Positions 1 through 11,024 are shown, numbered from the stretch's first letter. The stretch: DNA of 64,000 bases from JAGNNV01 sp031412915 (GCA_031412915.1 JANODX010000045.1:57691-121690), one strand, 5' to 3'. The notes: generated by a model from the letters alone, not told the origin. Made by a program: numbers and translations.

Positions 1-1
1 C

Positions 2-475
2 GTCACCATCTCCGACGTCGGGGAGACCTCCTACATCAACGTGGTCCGGGCCGGCAGCAAGGTCTCCAATCCAAGTGCGACCTGCCTCGACACCGGCGAA
101 GCGCTCAAGGTGGAGACCTTGCGCGGCGACGAGATCACCAGGGCGAAGATCGACATCGGTGAGCCGGTGAAGGCGGACAGCGAAGCCGCGGTGGTCCGGT
201 TCCCCGCCGTGGCCAAGGGCACGACCACCCGGATCCGGATTCGCGAAACCTACACCGATCCCGCGCGCTACTTTTTGGAAGGTGACGTCCTCATCTGGGA
301 TCGGTCGTTCGGCCGGCCTCAGAACGCGGTGATCCTGCCCGCGGGCTACGCCCTCCTCCGTTCCGCGTTCCCCGCCCAGATCTCCCTGACCGACGACGAT
401 CGGATTCGCCTCGACTTCGTGAACCCGCGGAACGACGAGGTGCGGGCGCTCATCCACGCCCGGAAACGGCCGTGA
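2..475 (+). CDS. C-terminal part of an unrecognised protein (runs in from before the window)
   Basis: The reading frame is open from the first full codon at position 2 to the TGA at 473-475, so the gene starts upstream of the window. The visible 157 or so residues have no motif I recognise. They alternate short charged and hydrophobic stretches in a beta-rich pattern (for example TTTRIRIRETYTD and GDVLIWDRSFGRPQN) and contain no membrane segment. The stop overlaps the GTG start of glgC by 4 bases (GTGA), so the two are probably co-translated. I do not infer a function. Confidence 0.75.
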   Translation, partial: VTISDVGETSYINVVRAGSKVSNPSATCLDTGEALKVETLRGDEITRAKIDIGEPVKADSEAAVVRFPAVAKGTTTRIRIRETYTDPARYFLEGDVLIWDRSFGRPQNAVILPAGYALLRSAFPAQISLTDDDRIRLDFVNPRNDEVRALIHARKRP

Positions 476-1716
476 AGGAGGTCCTCGCCGTCATCCTGGG
501 GGGTGGTCGTGGGACCCGGCTCTTCCCCCTCACCGCTCACCGCTCGAAGCCCGCCGTCCCCATCGGGGGCAAGTACCGGCTGATCGACATACCGATCTCG
601 AATTGCCTCAACTCCCACATGCGCCGGATCATCGTCCTCACCCAGTATCTTTCCGAGAGTCTGAACAAGCACATCGCCCAGACCTACCGCTTCGATCCTT
701 TCACCGACGCCTTCGTGTCGGTGGTGGCGGCCGAGCAGACCGAAGACGAACAGCAGTGGTTCCTGGGCACAGCCGACGCGGTGCGCCGGGCCAACCGGCA
801 TATCCGCCATCACGATTTCGACGATGTCCTCATCCTCTCCGGCGACCAGCTCTACCAGATGGATTACCGGAAGATGCGGGAGACCCATGTCACCGCGGCC
901 GCCGATATCACGGTCGCGGTCACACCGGTCGATGAGGCCGCGGCCCCCGGTTTCGGGATTCTGAAGGTCGACACCACGGGACGGATCGTCCACTTCCATG
1001 AGAAGCCCCGGCCCGACGAGCTCGCGGATCTCAAGTCCGAAATCCCCGGGGGAGGGGAGGGCTACCTCGCTTCCATGGGCATCTACATCTTCAAGCGCGG
1101 GGCGCTCGAGCAGACTCTGTCCCTCGACGCCTCGCTGGACTTCGGGAAGCACATCATTCCTGGCTCCATCGCGAACCTCAAGGTGCAGTCGCACATTCAC
1201 CAGGGCTACTGGGAGGACGTGGGCACCATACGCTCGTACTACGAGGCGAACCTGGCTCTGTGCCAGCCCGTGCCTCCCTTCGATTTCTACGACGTGCAGA
1301 CGCCGGTGCACACCCACGCCCGCGCCCTCGCCGCCACCAAGATCGAGGCCGCGAAGATGAAGAACGCCCTGGTTTCGGAGGGGTCCATCATCGTCGACGC
1401 CGAACTCGACCGCGCGCTGATCGGGATCAGAAGCCGGATCGGTCGGGGCTGCGTGATTCGAAACAGCCTTGTCCTGGGCGCCGACTTCTATGAAAAGAAC
1501 ACACCGGATCCGGAAAGCGGCTTGCCCGCCATCGGCATCGGAGACAACAGCGTGATCGAGAATGCCATCATCGACAAGAACGCCCGGGTGGGAGCGAACG
1601 TCCGCCTCACCAACGAAGCGAAAACCGAACAGGCGGACGGACCCTGCTGGTACATCCGCGACAGCATCGTGATCGTGCCCAAGGACACGGTCGTTCCGGA
1701 AGGAACGGTGGTGTAG
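472..1716 (+). CDS. glgC: glucose-1-phosphate adenylyltransferase (ADP-glucose pyrophosphorylase)
   Basis: Makes ADP-glucose from glucose-1-phosphate and ATP, the committed step of bacterial glycogen synthesis. The 414-residue length is normal for GlgC. The N-terminal nucleotidyltransferase signature GGGRGTRLFPLT is followed by SKPAVPIGGKYRLIDIPISN, and the product-binding segment HFHEKPRPDEL is present. The C-terminal third has the hexapeptide-like left-handed helix repeats (GRGCVIRNSLVLGAD, GDNSVIENAIIDKNARVG). The GTG start overlaps the preceding stop. No other glycogen gene is in the window. Confidence 0.96.
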   Translation: MKEVLAVILGGGRGTRLFPLTAHRSKPAVPIGGKYRLIDIPISNCLNSHMRRIIVLTQYLSESLNKHIAQTYRFDPFTDAFVSVVAAEQTEDEQQWFLGTADAVRRANRHIRHHDFDDVLILSGDQLYQMDYRKMRETHVTAAADITVAVTPVDEAAAPGFGILKVDTTGRIVHFHEKPRPDELADLKSEIPGGGEGYLASMGIYIFKRGALEQTLSLDASLDFGKHIIPGSIANLKVQSHIHQGYWEDVGTIRSYYEANLALCQPVPPFDFYDVQTPVHTHARALAATKIEAAKMKNALVSEGSIIVDAELDRALIGIRSRIGRGCVIRNSLVLGADFYEKNTPDPESGLPAIGIGDNSVIENAIIDKNARVGANVRLTNEAKTEQADGPCWYIRDSIVIVPKDTVVPEGTVV

Positions 1717-1758
1717 GAAGGGGCCCGGGGGAGTCCCGGAGCCTGCCCGCGCGGAGCT

Positions 1759-1852
1759 TGCTTGCGCTGACCTTTGTCGAGCGCTTGCACTGAGCCTGTC
1801 AAGCGCCTGCGCTGAGCCTGTCGAGCGCCTGCGCTGAGCCTGTCGAAGCGTC
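1759..1852. repeat. short palindromic repeat cluster 1
   Basis: Between glgC and sdhC lie three tandem, partly decayed copies of the core CTGAGCCTGTCGAAGCG, joined by GCGCCTGCG spacers. It is the first of seven such clusters in the window. Nothing else is visible in the 215-base gap. Confidence 0.85.
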
Positions 1853-1931
1853 TAGAATCTCTCTGCTGCTCCGGCGTTCGTCCGATTCGACTGTTCCCCG
1901 CTTCCACCTCTGGAATCCAAAAGAAACAACG

Positions 1932-2606
1932 ATGACCGCCGTCGCCCAAACCCTGAGCTCCCCCGGCCTTCTGGCCACGACCATCGCGAAGAAGGTGGTC
2001 ATGGCGCTCACCGGCATCGCCCTCACCGGTTTCGTACTCGCGCATATGAGCGGAAACCTGCTCCTCTACCTGGGCCGAGACGCCATCAATGCCTACGCTG
2101 AGTTGCTCCAGTCGAAGCCGCCCCTGGTATGGTCGGCGCGCGCCTTTCTCCTCGCCTGCGTCGGCCTTCACATCTGGGCGGCCACGTCCCTCACCCTGAC
2201 GAACCTTGCGGCGCGGCCCGTGGGATATCGAAAGAACGCCTACGAAACTTCCACCTACGCCTCGCGGACCATGGTCTGGGGCGGCCCGATCCTCCTCATC
2301 TTCATCGTGTATCACCTGCTGCACCTCACCGTCGGTTCGGCTCATCCCGACTTCGTGCGCGGCGACGTCTACCACAATCTGGTCACGGGCTTTAGGAATC
2401 CTCTGGTGGCGTTCTTCTACGTCCTCTCCATGGGAGCCCTGTCCCTGCACCTCTTCCACGGGGTCGCCAGCATGCTGCAGACCCTCGGCCTCTCGCACCC
2501 GCGATACAACGGTCTGCGCACGATCATCGGCGCAGCCTACGCGGCGTTGGTCACGGTCGGCAATCTCTCTTTCCCCCTCTCAGTCTTCTTCGGTCTGGTC
2601 CGATGA
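1932..2606 (+). CDS. sdhC: succinate dehydrogenase/fumarate reductase cytochrome b subunit (b558 type)
   Basis: Membrane anchor of complex II, holding haem b and the quinone site. The 224-residue protein has five hydrophobic segments. Histidines lie at helix ends (FVLAHMSGNLLLYLG, VYHLLHLTVG, LSLHLFHGVAS), as expected for the b558-type single-anchor family that carries haem without a separate SdhD. It precedes sdhA and sdhB, the CAB order usual for this type. The ATG follows AAAGAAACAACG, a weak ribosome site. Its TGA forms an ATGA with a vestigial copy of the sdhA start codon (see the insertion at 2607). Confidence 0.93.
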   Translation: MTAVAQTLSSPGLLATTIAKKVVMALTGIALTGFVLAHMSGNLLLYLGRDAINAYAELLQSKPPLVWSARAFLLACVGLHIWAATSLTLTNLAARPVGYRKNAYETSTYASRTMVWGGPILLIFIVYHLLHLTVGSAHPDFVRGDVYHNLVTGFRNPLVAFFYVLSMGALSLHLFHGVASMLQTLGLSHPRYNGLRTIIGAAYAALVTVGNLSFPLSVFFGLVR

Positions 2607-2784
2607 AACTCGTTTCCCAGTCACCCACAGTCCCGCCCGATAAGAGCGCCGACCGATTCACTCGGGCGGCGCGACCGGGGGCCTTCTGGATAACTTCGCT
2701 CTCGCGAACTCCTCCAGGACAAAGTCGCTGCGCTGCTGAGAAACACGTTCGAGAACCGCCCGGTCCAGGCGCTTCTGGTGAAAC

Positions 2785-2840
2785 GGTGGCTGAGCTTGTC
2801 GAAGCCACTGGCGGTCCCTTCGACAGGCTCAGGGACCGTT
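2785..2840. repeat. short palindromic repeat cluster 2
   Basis: Two facing copies of the core: GGCTGAGCTTGTCGAAGCC, then CCTTCGACAGGCTCAGGGACC. They are inverted relative to each other and lie inside the sdhC-sdhA insertion. Confidence 0.85.
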
Positions 2841-2892
2841 GGGCCGCGTTTCTTCCAACAGTCATGGACGTAGTCCGTGAACCGCCTCGTTT

Positions 2893-2940
2893 GCGGGGGG
2901 CTAAGCACCGCATCCCGTTTCCCACTGCGGCCCCCCAGCT
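2893..2940. repeat. dispersed hairpin repeat, copy 1
   Basis: GGGGGGCTAAGCA and TGCGGCCCCCCAGCT enclose a loop containing CCCGTTT. The same arrangement recurs at 57549-57596 with identical arms but a different loop, so this is a small dispersed stem-loop family. Confidence 0.7.
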
Positions 2941-2958
2941 CACGATGGGTCCTGTCCG

Positions 2959-4865
<1,907 letters not shown>

Positions 4866-4869
<4 letters not shown>

Positions 4870-5636
4870 AGCTCAAGCTCAACGTCTGGCGACAGAGGAA
4901 CGGCGCGGCGGTGGGAGGCTTCGTGACCTACCACGCGAACGAGGTGTCGAAAGACATGTCGTTTCTCGAGATGCTCGACGTACTCAACGAAGAACTTGTG
5001 GGAAAGGGCCAGGACCCGATCGCCTTCGACCACGACTGTCGCGAAGGCATCTGCGGGTCGTGCAGCATGGTGATCAACGGACGCCCGCATGGGCCGCAGA
5101 AGAACACCACGGCCTGCCAGCTCCACATGCGCCAGTTCAAGGATGGCGCCGAGATCACGGTCGAACCGTGGCGGGCCAAGGCGTTCCCGGTCATCAAGGA
5201 CCTGGCGGTCGACCGCGGGGCCTTCGACCGGATCATCCAGGCCGGAGGCTTCGTGTCCGTGGCCACCGGCAACGCGCCCGACGGCAACGCCATCCTGATC
5301 GCCAAACCCAGCGTGGATCGGGCCTTCGACGCGGCCGCGTGCATTGGCTGCGGCGCGTGTGTCGCCGCCTGCCCCAATGCTTCCGCCATGCTCTTCACCT
5401 CCGCCAAAATCGCGCACCTGGCCCTGCTTCCCCAGGGGCAGCCCGAGCGAATGGAGCGCGTGCGCAACATGGTCGCGGCCATGGACGCCGAGGATTTCGG
5501 CGCCTGCTCCAATCACGGCGAGTGCGAAGCGGCCTGCCCGAAGGGGATTTCGCTCGAGAACATCGCGCTCATGAACCGCGACTTCGTGAAAGCGACGCTT
5601 GGAAAGCGGCCGGAGCGTGCGGCCTCCGGCGACTGA
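4866..5636 (+). CDS. sdhB: succinate dehydrogenase/fumarate reductase iron-sulfur subunit
   Basis: Electron-transfer subunit linking the SdhA flavin to the SdhC quinone site. The 2Fe-2S cluster ligands are in DCREGICGSCSMVING with a later TACQLHM. The ferredoxin-like domain has CIGCGACVAACPN and CSNHGECEAACPKGI for the 4Fe-4S and 3Fe-4S clusters. The length (256) fits the b558-type complex. The GTG start overlaps the sdhA stop by 4 bases. Confidence 0.96.
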
Positions 5637-5651
5637 GAAGAGCGTCGGCGG

Positions 5652-5765
5652 ATGGCTGAGCGTGTCGAAGCCACCGTCGGCGGGTGGCTGAGCTTGTCGA
5701 AGCCACCGTCGGTGGGTGGCTGAGCTTGTCGAAGCCACCGCCGGCACCTTCGACAGGCTCAGGGT
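5652..5765. repeat. short palindromic repeat cluster 3
   Basis: Three direct copies of GGTGGCTGAGC-n-TGTCGAAGCCACCG in a roughly 32-base period are followed by one inverted copy, CTTCGACAGGCTCAGGG. The cluster lies between sdhB and the next gene and happens to be open in that gene's frame. Confidence 0.88.
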
Positions 5766-5791
5766 CCGGAGCGGGCGCCCGGGACACGCTG

Positions 5792-7444
5792 ATGGGTGCC
5801 CTTTCCCGCAGGGTTCCAACACCGGCATGGCGCGCGCTGGTCTACGCGCTGCTGCTCGCCAGCTTCGCGGCACCGGTGAGCCTGGACCCGGGGTCGCGTA
5901 CCTTCGCGCCGGGACCGGACACCCGGCTGTATCTGTGGACGCTTGGCTGGGACCTCCATGCGTTGAAGACGGATCCTCTGCACATCTTCGACGCGAACAT
6001 CTTCTATCCCGAAAAGCAGACCCTCGCCTACTCGGAGCATTTGATTGGCGCCGCGTTGCTGGCCTTCCCGCTGTCGCTCTTCACTTCCAATCTCGATCTG
6101 CTTCTGAACTTCGTTCTGCTCCTGGCCACGCTCCTCACCGCTTTCGGGTGCGACCAGTTGGCCAGGGCGTGCGGGGCGTCGGCTCGGGGCGCCCTGTTCG
6201 CGGGCATCGTGGGAGGGTTCGCCGGTCCAAAACTTGCGCGGCTCACCCAGGCCCATCTCGCGACCCTGCATTTCGTTCCCTGGGCGCTCGCCTTCGCCAT
6301 CAGTTATCTGCGCGGCGGCAAACGACGCGATCTGCTCATAACCCTGGCCCTCTTCACACTTCAAGCGATGACCAGCGGTCACGGCGGTCTGTTCCTGGCC
6401 CTTGCTCTGGCCGTCCTCTTCGGCGCGGCGTTCATCTCGGGGAAGGTGAAGCCTGCGCGGACGATGCGTGATTGCGGGATCGCCTCCATCCTGCTTCTGC
6501 TCGTCAATATCCCCCTGATGATTCCGTACTATGAAGTCCGCAACCGGGTCGGCCTGACCCGCCTCATCGAGGACGCCGAGGGCTACGCACCCTCGCTCGG
6601 CAGCTGGCTGCAATCCCCCACCCGCGTACAGGCCCTCATCACGGCAGGCTTCGACTCTTTCCGGCCCAGCCTCGAGCCGGCAAACGCCGCCTTGTTCCCC
6701 GGTTTTGTATTCCTGAGCCTCGCGGCCGCCGCGTGCCTGGGCATGATTCGAGATCGAGAGTCCCGCACGATGGAGGCACTCGGCATGGCTGCACTCACCA
6801 TATTCACCCTCTGGCTCGCTCTCGGCCCGTCCTTCGGCCTCTATCGATGGGCCTACGCGCTCGTCCCGGGCTTCGACCTCATCCGCGTGCCGTCGCGTTT
6901 CTTCCTGCTGACCCTGACCGCGCTTTCGGCTCTTGCGGCCCTCGGGCTCGATCGGATCCGCCGCCCGGGGCTCGCCTGGGCGCTGATTCTCGTCGCCACC
7001 ATCGAGTGCATCCCGGTCCCGTGGGACGCCGCGCCCGACCCTATCGTGACGCCGCCCATCGATGCGTGGCTGAGTCGGCAGCCGAAGCCCTTCCGCGTGG
7101 TCGAGCTGCCGATCCCCCTCCCTGACAATTCAGTGCGGCAGGCCCGCTTTCATTCGGAGTTCATGATTCACGCAACCTCTCACTGGCAGCCGCTGGTGAA
7201 TGGCTACAGCAGCCTCGTGCCCCCGTTCCACATGAAGCTCTATGCGGAGCTTCACGAGTTCCCGACCGAGGCGGGCCTCGCGGAATTGGAGCAAGTGGGC
7301 GTGAACTACGTGATCGTCCACACCGACATGTACCAGCCGGACCGCTGGGCGGAGAAGGAAGCGGACATCGCGGCGTTCGGCGCCCGCATTCGCCTACTAA
7401 GGGTGGAAGGCGAGGGCCGGGCCTACGCGATCGGGCCCCGCTGA
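5792..7444 (+). CDS. polytopic membrane protein, GT-C glycosyltransferase-like
   Basis: About 550 residues with 10-12 hydrophobic segments and a soluble C-terminal domain of about 130 residues. After the first membrane segment comes PGPDTRLYLWTLGWDLHAL, an acidic first-loop region typical of GT-C type enzymes that use lipid-linked sugar donors. The specific sugar and acceptor cannot be told. The start at 5792 (MGALSRRV) is chosen because the longer frame reads through the repeat cluster and would add a repeat-encoded, low-complexity N-terminus. It appears to be a single gene, or distal to sdhB. Confidence 0.72.
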   Translation: MGALSRRVPTPAWRALVYALLLASFAAPVSLDPGSRTFAPGPDTRLYLWTLGWDLHALKTDPLHIFDANIFYPEKQTLAYSEHLIGAALLAFPLSLFTSNLDLLLNFVLLLATLLTAFGCDQLARACGASARGALFAGIVGGFAGPKLARLTQAHLATLHFVPWALAFAISYLRGGKRRDLLITLALFTLQAMTSGHGGLFLALALAVLFGAAFISGKVKPARTMRDCGIASILLLLVNIPLMIPYYEVRNRVGLTRLIEDAEGYAPSLGSWLQSPTRVQALITAGFDSFRPSLEPANAALFPGFVFLSLAAAACLGMIRDRESRTMEALGMAALTIFTLWLALGPSFGLYRWAYALVPGFDLIRVPSRFFLLTLTALSALAALGLDRIRRPGLAWALILVATIECIPVPWDAAPDPIVTPPIDAWLSRQPKPFRVVELPIPLPDNSVRQARFHSEFMIHATSHWQPLVNGYSSLVPPFHMKLYAELHEFPTEAGLAELEQVGVNYVIVHTDMYQPDRWAEKEADIAAFGARIRLLRVEGEGRAYAIGPR

Positions 7445-7534
7445 CGTTCCGCGTTTGGCGCGGCGTCGGCGCAATGCGGCGTGCTCCACGGATGTGAGAC
7501 GAGGACAGGCCTCCCGATGCGGCTTCACCACCCT

Positions 7535-7690
7535 TCGACGCTTCGACAGGCTCAGCGCGGGCAAGCTCAGGGACCACCCTTCGACGCTTCGACCGGCTCA
7601 GCGCGGGCAAGCTCAGGGACCGCCCTTCGACGCTTCGACGGGCTCAGCGCGAGCGCTTCGACAGGCTCAGCGCGGGCAAGCTCGGGGACT
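7535..7690. repeat. short palindromic repeat cluster 4
   Basis: The longest cluster: four copies of TTCGACGCTTCGAC-n-GGCTCAGCGCG alternating with GGCAAGCTCAGGGACC. It lies between two convergent genes (the membrane protein and mdh). No gene or clear terminator is seen elsewhere in the 258-base gap. Confidence 0.9.
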
Positions 7691-7702
7691 GCAGTGCCGT
7701 CT

Positions 7703-8686
7703 CTACACCAGCAGGTGCTTCACGCCTTCGCGTTCTTCGTTGATCTCGTTCAGAGTGAGGGTCATTCGCTCGCGGGAGAAGGCGTCGATTTCGAGACCGG
7801 GGACGATGCTGATCTTGCCGTCCTTCGTGGTGCAGGGGAAACCGTAGACCGTGCCTGGAGGAATCTCGTAGCTGCCGTCCGAGGGCAGGCCCATGGTCAC
7901 CCACTCGTCCTGCGAACCAAGGACCCAGTCGTGAACGTGATCGATCGCCGCATTCGCAGCTGAGGCGGCCGAGGACAGGCCGCGCGCTTCTATGATGGCG
8001 GCGCCCCGCTTGGCCACGGTCGGTATGAACGTGTTCTTGTTCCAGCCCTCATCGCCGATCATGTCCTTCACCGAGGCCCCGTCGATGGTGGCGAAGCGGT
8101 AGTCGGGATACTGGGTGGCCGAGTGATTGCCCCACACCACCATCCGCTTGATCGAAGCCACGGGCTTCCCGGTCTTCGCGGCCAGTTGCGAAAGCGACCG
8201 GTTGTGATCGAGCCGCAGCATGGCCGTGAAGCAGGAGGGCGAAAGGCCCGGAGCCGACTTCATGGCGATGTAGGCGTTCGTGTTCGCGGGGTTGCCCACC
8301 ACCAGCACCTTCACCGAGCGCTTGGCCACCGCGTCCAAAGCTTTGCCCTGAACCGTGAAGATCGCGGCGTTCGCGGCGAGGAGATCGCCTCGCTCCATGC
8401 CCTTGCTCCGCGGACGCGCGCCCACCAAAAGGGCTATGTCGGCGTCCTTGAACGCGACGTTCGGGTCGTCGGTCTGGACGATTCCGGCGAGAAGCGGGAA
8501 CGCGCAGTCGTCGAGCTCCATGGCCACACCCTTGAGGGCGCCCAGGGCGGGCGTGATTTCGAGGAGTTGAAGGATGACCGGCTGATCCTTGCCCAGCATC
8601 TCGCCGGTGGCGATACGGAAGAGGAGGCTGTAGCCGATCTGGCCGGCCGCTCCAGTGACAGCGACGCGAACGGGAGTCTTGCTCAT
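7703..8686 (-). CDS. mdh: malate dehydrogenase (NAD-dependent, cytosolic type)
   Basis: Oxidises malate to oxaloacetate in the TCA cycle. The 327 residues begin SKTPVRVAVTGAAGQIGYSL, the Rossmann signature of the cytosolic-type MDH group, and continue with VLVVGNPANTNAYIAMKSA (NAD/substrate loop) and VWGNHSATQYPD with the catalytic histidine. The start at 8686 is preferred over a longer frame that would be encoded by the repeat cluster upstream. AAGGAACC lies at a good ribosome-site distance. Its neighbour icd is on the same strand. Confidence 0.95.
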   Translation of the reverse strand: MSKTPVRVAVTGAAGQIGYSLLFRIATGEMLGKDQPVILQLLEITPALGALKGVAMELDDCAFPLLAGIVQTDDPNVAFKDADIALLVGARPRSKGMERGDLLAANAAIFTVQGKALDAVAKRSVKVLVVGNPANTNAYIAMKSAPGLSPSCFTAMLRLDHNRSLSQLAAKTGKPVASIKRMVVWGNHSATQYPDYRFATIDGASVKDMIGDEGWNKNTFIPTVAKRGAAIIEARGLSSAASAANAAIDHVHDWVLGSQDEWVTMGLPSDGSYEIPPGTVYGFPCTTKDGKISIVPGLEIDAFSRERMTLTLNEINEEREGVKHLLV

Positions 8687-8726
8687 GGCGGTTTGGTTCC
8701 TTCGATAGTGGATGAACTGGCAGTCG

Positions 8727-8802
8727 GTCCCTGAGCCTGCCTGCGCTGAGCTTGTCGAAGCGTCAAAGGGATTCGCGGTGGCTTCGACAAGCTCAGCCAC
8801 CG
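8727..8802. repeat. short palindromic repeat cluster 5
   Basis: Two facing copies, CTGAGCTTGTCGAAGCG and GGCTTCGACAAGCTCAGCC, lie between icd and mdh. A decayed CTGAGCCTGCCTGCG precedes them. Confidence 0.85.
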
Positions 8803-8828
8803 GTCACCGTCCCACGCAGGCCAGCCTT

Positions 8829-10200
8829 CTATAAATTACTGATAATGGCGTCGGCGAAGCCCGAGCACTTCACCTCGGTCGGATTCTCCATCATGCGCGC
8901 GAAGTCGTAGGTGACGCGCTTCTGGTCGATCGACTTCTCGATGCCGGCCTCGATCGCGTCCGCCGCTTCCACCCATCCCAGGTAGCGGAGCATCATGCAG
9001 CCCGACAGGATCACCGAGCCCGGATTCACCTTGTCGAGATCGGCGTACTTCGGCGCGGTGCCGTGCGTCGCCTCGAAGATGGCGTGACCGGTCTCGTAGT
9101 TGATGTTCCCTCCCGGGGCGATTCCGATGCCGCCCACCTGCGCGGCCAGAGCGTCGGAGAGATAGTCGCCATTGAGGTTGGGTGTCGCGATGACTTCGAA
9201 CTCCTTCGGGCGCGTGAGCACCTGCTGAAGCGTGATGTCGGCGATCGAGTCCTTGATGAGGATCTTCGACTTCCACTGCCCGTTGCCGTGGGTGGGGACG
9301 AGGGCCAGGACGGTGTTGACCTCGGCCACGAGTTCCGCCTGCTGAGCGGGCGTCATCATGGCGTAGCCCGGATCGATCATCTTCGCGTTCTCTTCCGGGG
9401 TGAGTTTCGGGTTCTTCTCGACGTTGCCGAGAACCCACGACTCGCGCTCGGTCACGACCTGGGAACGGAACTCCCCGGGTGGCGAGACCATAACCCCAGT
9501 CGCGGAACGCACCCTCGGTGAACTTCATGATGTTTCCCTTGTGGACCATGTTCACGCTCTTCCGCTTGAACTGGATCGCGTACTTGATGGCGGCGCGAAC
9601 GAGGCGCTCGGTGCCCTCGCGGGAGATGACCTTGATGCCGACGCCCGAGCTTTCGGGGAAGCGGATGTTCTTCACCTTCATCTCGGTCTGGAGCCAGGCG
9701 ATCACCTTCTTCGCTTCCGGGGTGCCTTCGGCCCACTCGATGCCCGCGTAGATGTCTTCGGTGTTCTCACGGAAGATCACCATGTCGACATCCTGAGGCT
9801 TCTTCACCGGGGTGGGAACACCCTTGAAGTACTTGACGGGCCGAAGGCAGGTGTAGAGATCGAGTTCCTGCCGAAGAGCCACGTTCAGCGACCGGATTCC
9901 GCCGCCTATCGGGGTGGTCAGCGGCCCCTTGATTCCGACCAGGTATTGACGGAAGTCGGTCAGGGTCTGCGCGGGCATCCATTCCTTGGTGGCGTTGAAC
10001 GCCTTCTCGCCCGCGAGCACCTCGTGCCAGTGGATCCTCCGCTTGCCGCCGTAGCACTTCGCGACCGCGGCGTCGAAAACCCGCACCGAGGCGCGCCAGA
10101 TATCGCGTCCCGTGCCATCACCCTCGACAAAGGGGATGATGGGATCGTCGGGAACGTTCAGAACGCCGTTTGCGATGGTGATCTTGGAGCCGGTCGACAT
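8829..10200 (-). CDS. icd: isocitrate dehydrogenase (NADP-type), split by an apparent +1 frameshift
   Basis: Oxidative decarboxylation of isocitrate to 2-oxoglutarate. The N-terminal 240 or so residues (FVEGDGTGRDIW, RENTEDIYAGIEW, VHKGNIMKFTEGAFRDWGYG) are in one frame. The rest (EFRSQVVTERESWVLGNVE, NLNGDYLSDALAAQVGGIG, EATHGTAPKYA) is in another. On the coding strand the junction reads GCCACCCGGGGAGTTCC. Removing one G from the GGGG (plus-strand CCCC at 9473-9476) joins the frames as GLATREFRSQ and gives a 456-residue enzyme ending at TAG 8829-8831. AAGGAAACAAGG precedes the ATG. The defect is either a sequencing error or a real inactivating mutation. The 227 bases upstream hold no gene. 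Confidence 0.93.
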
Positions 10201-10427
10201 GGGTGCCTTGTTTCCTTAAAAGTGGGGCCGAGAGAGGCGGGCCGGGGCCTGCGTGGTCGGCTTCCTATAGACGCGGGAATTTTAGCCGAGCGAGGGGGGC
10301 CTGACAGTGATTCAAATGAGCCATCGGCCCCTGTGTCCTGGCGGAATCTTGCCGCCGACGCCATCCCGCCTTCGTGCTCCGAGAACTCGGCACGCCCGAA
10401 GAAATGAGCCCCAGCCTGAACTCGCGA

Positions 10428-11024
10428 TCAGCGCAGGAGGTGACCCTCGTCGTGGCTCTGCTCGTAACCGGTGATGGCCATCTCCTGGGCAAGGAGGTAC
10501 CCGAGTTCGTCGACGCCCTCCATGAGGCAATGACGGGCGAAGGGCTCGATCGCGAATTGCGCCCGGCCTCCGCCCGGCCACGCCACGGACCGAGTCTCCA
10601 GGTCGATGACGAGGGTCGCGCTCGGATTCGCGAGAAGGGCCGCGTGCGAGGCTTCATCGATGACGATCGGCACCACGCCGTTCTTCAAAGCGTTTCGTTT
10701 GAAGATGTCGGCCAGCGAAGGGGCGATGACGGCCTGTATGCCGTTGTCGCGAAGCGCCCACACCGCATGTTCGCGCGAGCTTCCGCAGCCGAAGTTGCGG
10801 CCGGCGACCAGAATGCGCGTTCCTTTGGCTTGAGGTTGATTCAGGGGAAACTCGGGCCGGGGCCGGCCTTCCTTGTCGAACCGCCAGTCCGCGAAAAGAG
10901 ACGGGCCAAAGCCCTGGCCAGAGGTGGTGGTGAGGAACCGCGCCGGGCAGATCTGGTCGGTGTCGATGTTCTCGGCGGGAAGAACGACGAAGGCGGACTC
11001 GATGCGGCGAAGAGGCTGGTTCAT
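10428..11024 (-). CDS. leuD: 3-isopropylmalate dehydratase small subunit
   Basis: Small (swivelling) subunit of isopropylmalate isomerase, leucine pathway step 2. The 198 residues include DTDQICPARFLTTTSGQGFG and the signature ILVAGRNFGCGSSREHAVWAL. Its ATG overlaps the leuC stop as ATGA, so it is translationally coupled to the large subunit. It is the last gene of the leuACD operon. Confidence 0.95.
   Translation of the reverse strand: MNQPLRRIESAFVVLPAENIDTDQICPARFLTTTSGQGFGPSLFADWRFDKEGRPRPEFPLNQPQAKGTRILVAGRNFGCGSSREHAVWALRDNGIQAVIAPSLADIFKRNALKNGVVPIVIDEASHAALLANPSATLVIDLETRSVAWPGGGRAQFAIEPFARHCLMEGVDELGYLLAQEMAITGYEQSHDEGHLLR

Larger units (their letters stand above)
2607..2953. other. 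insertion between sdhC and sdhA, flanked by a 22-bp direct repeat
   Basis: The end of sdhC (2598-2619) and the start of sdhA (2954-2975) share GTCCGATGAA-n-CTCGTTTCCCA with one mismatch. In the first copy the ATG overlaps the sdhC stop as ATGA. The simplest reading is that sdhC and sdhA once overlapped by 4 bases, as elsewhere in this genome, and about 350 bp entered at the junction with duplication of the site. The insert carries two short palindromic repeats and a GGGGGGC/GCCCCCC hairpin. It encodes no transposase and no plausible gene. Confidence 0.65.

Noticed and set aside
2607..2953. Insertion sequence with its own transposase
   Set aside because: The interval has no transposase-like frame and no matching terminal inverted repeats at its ends, only the direct repeat.
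5684..5791. Longer N-terminus of the membrane protein (MAELVEATVGG...)
   Set aside because: It is translated from the short palindromic repeats. The same peptide pieces appear in unrelated frames at other clusters, so the ATG at 5792 was used.
7535..7690. CRISPR array
   Set aside because: Repeat units differ in length, occur in both orientations and lack unique uniform spacers.
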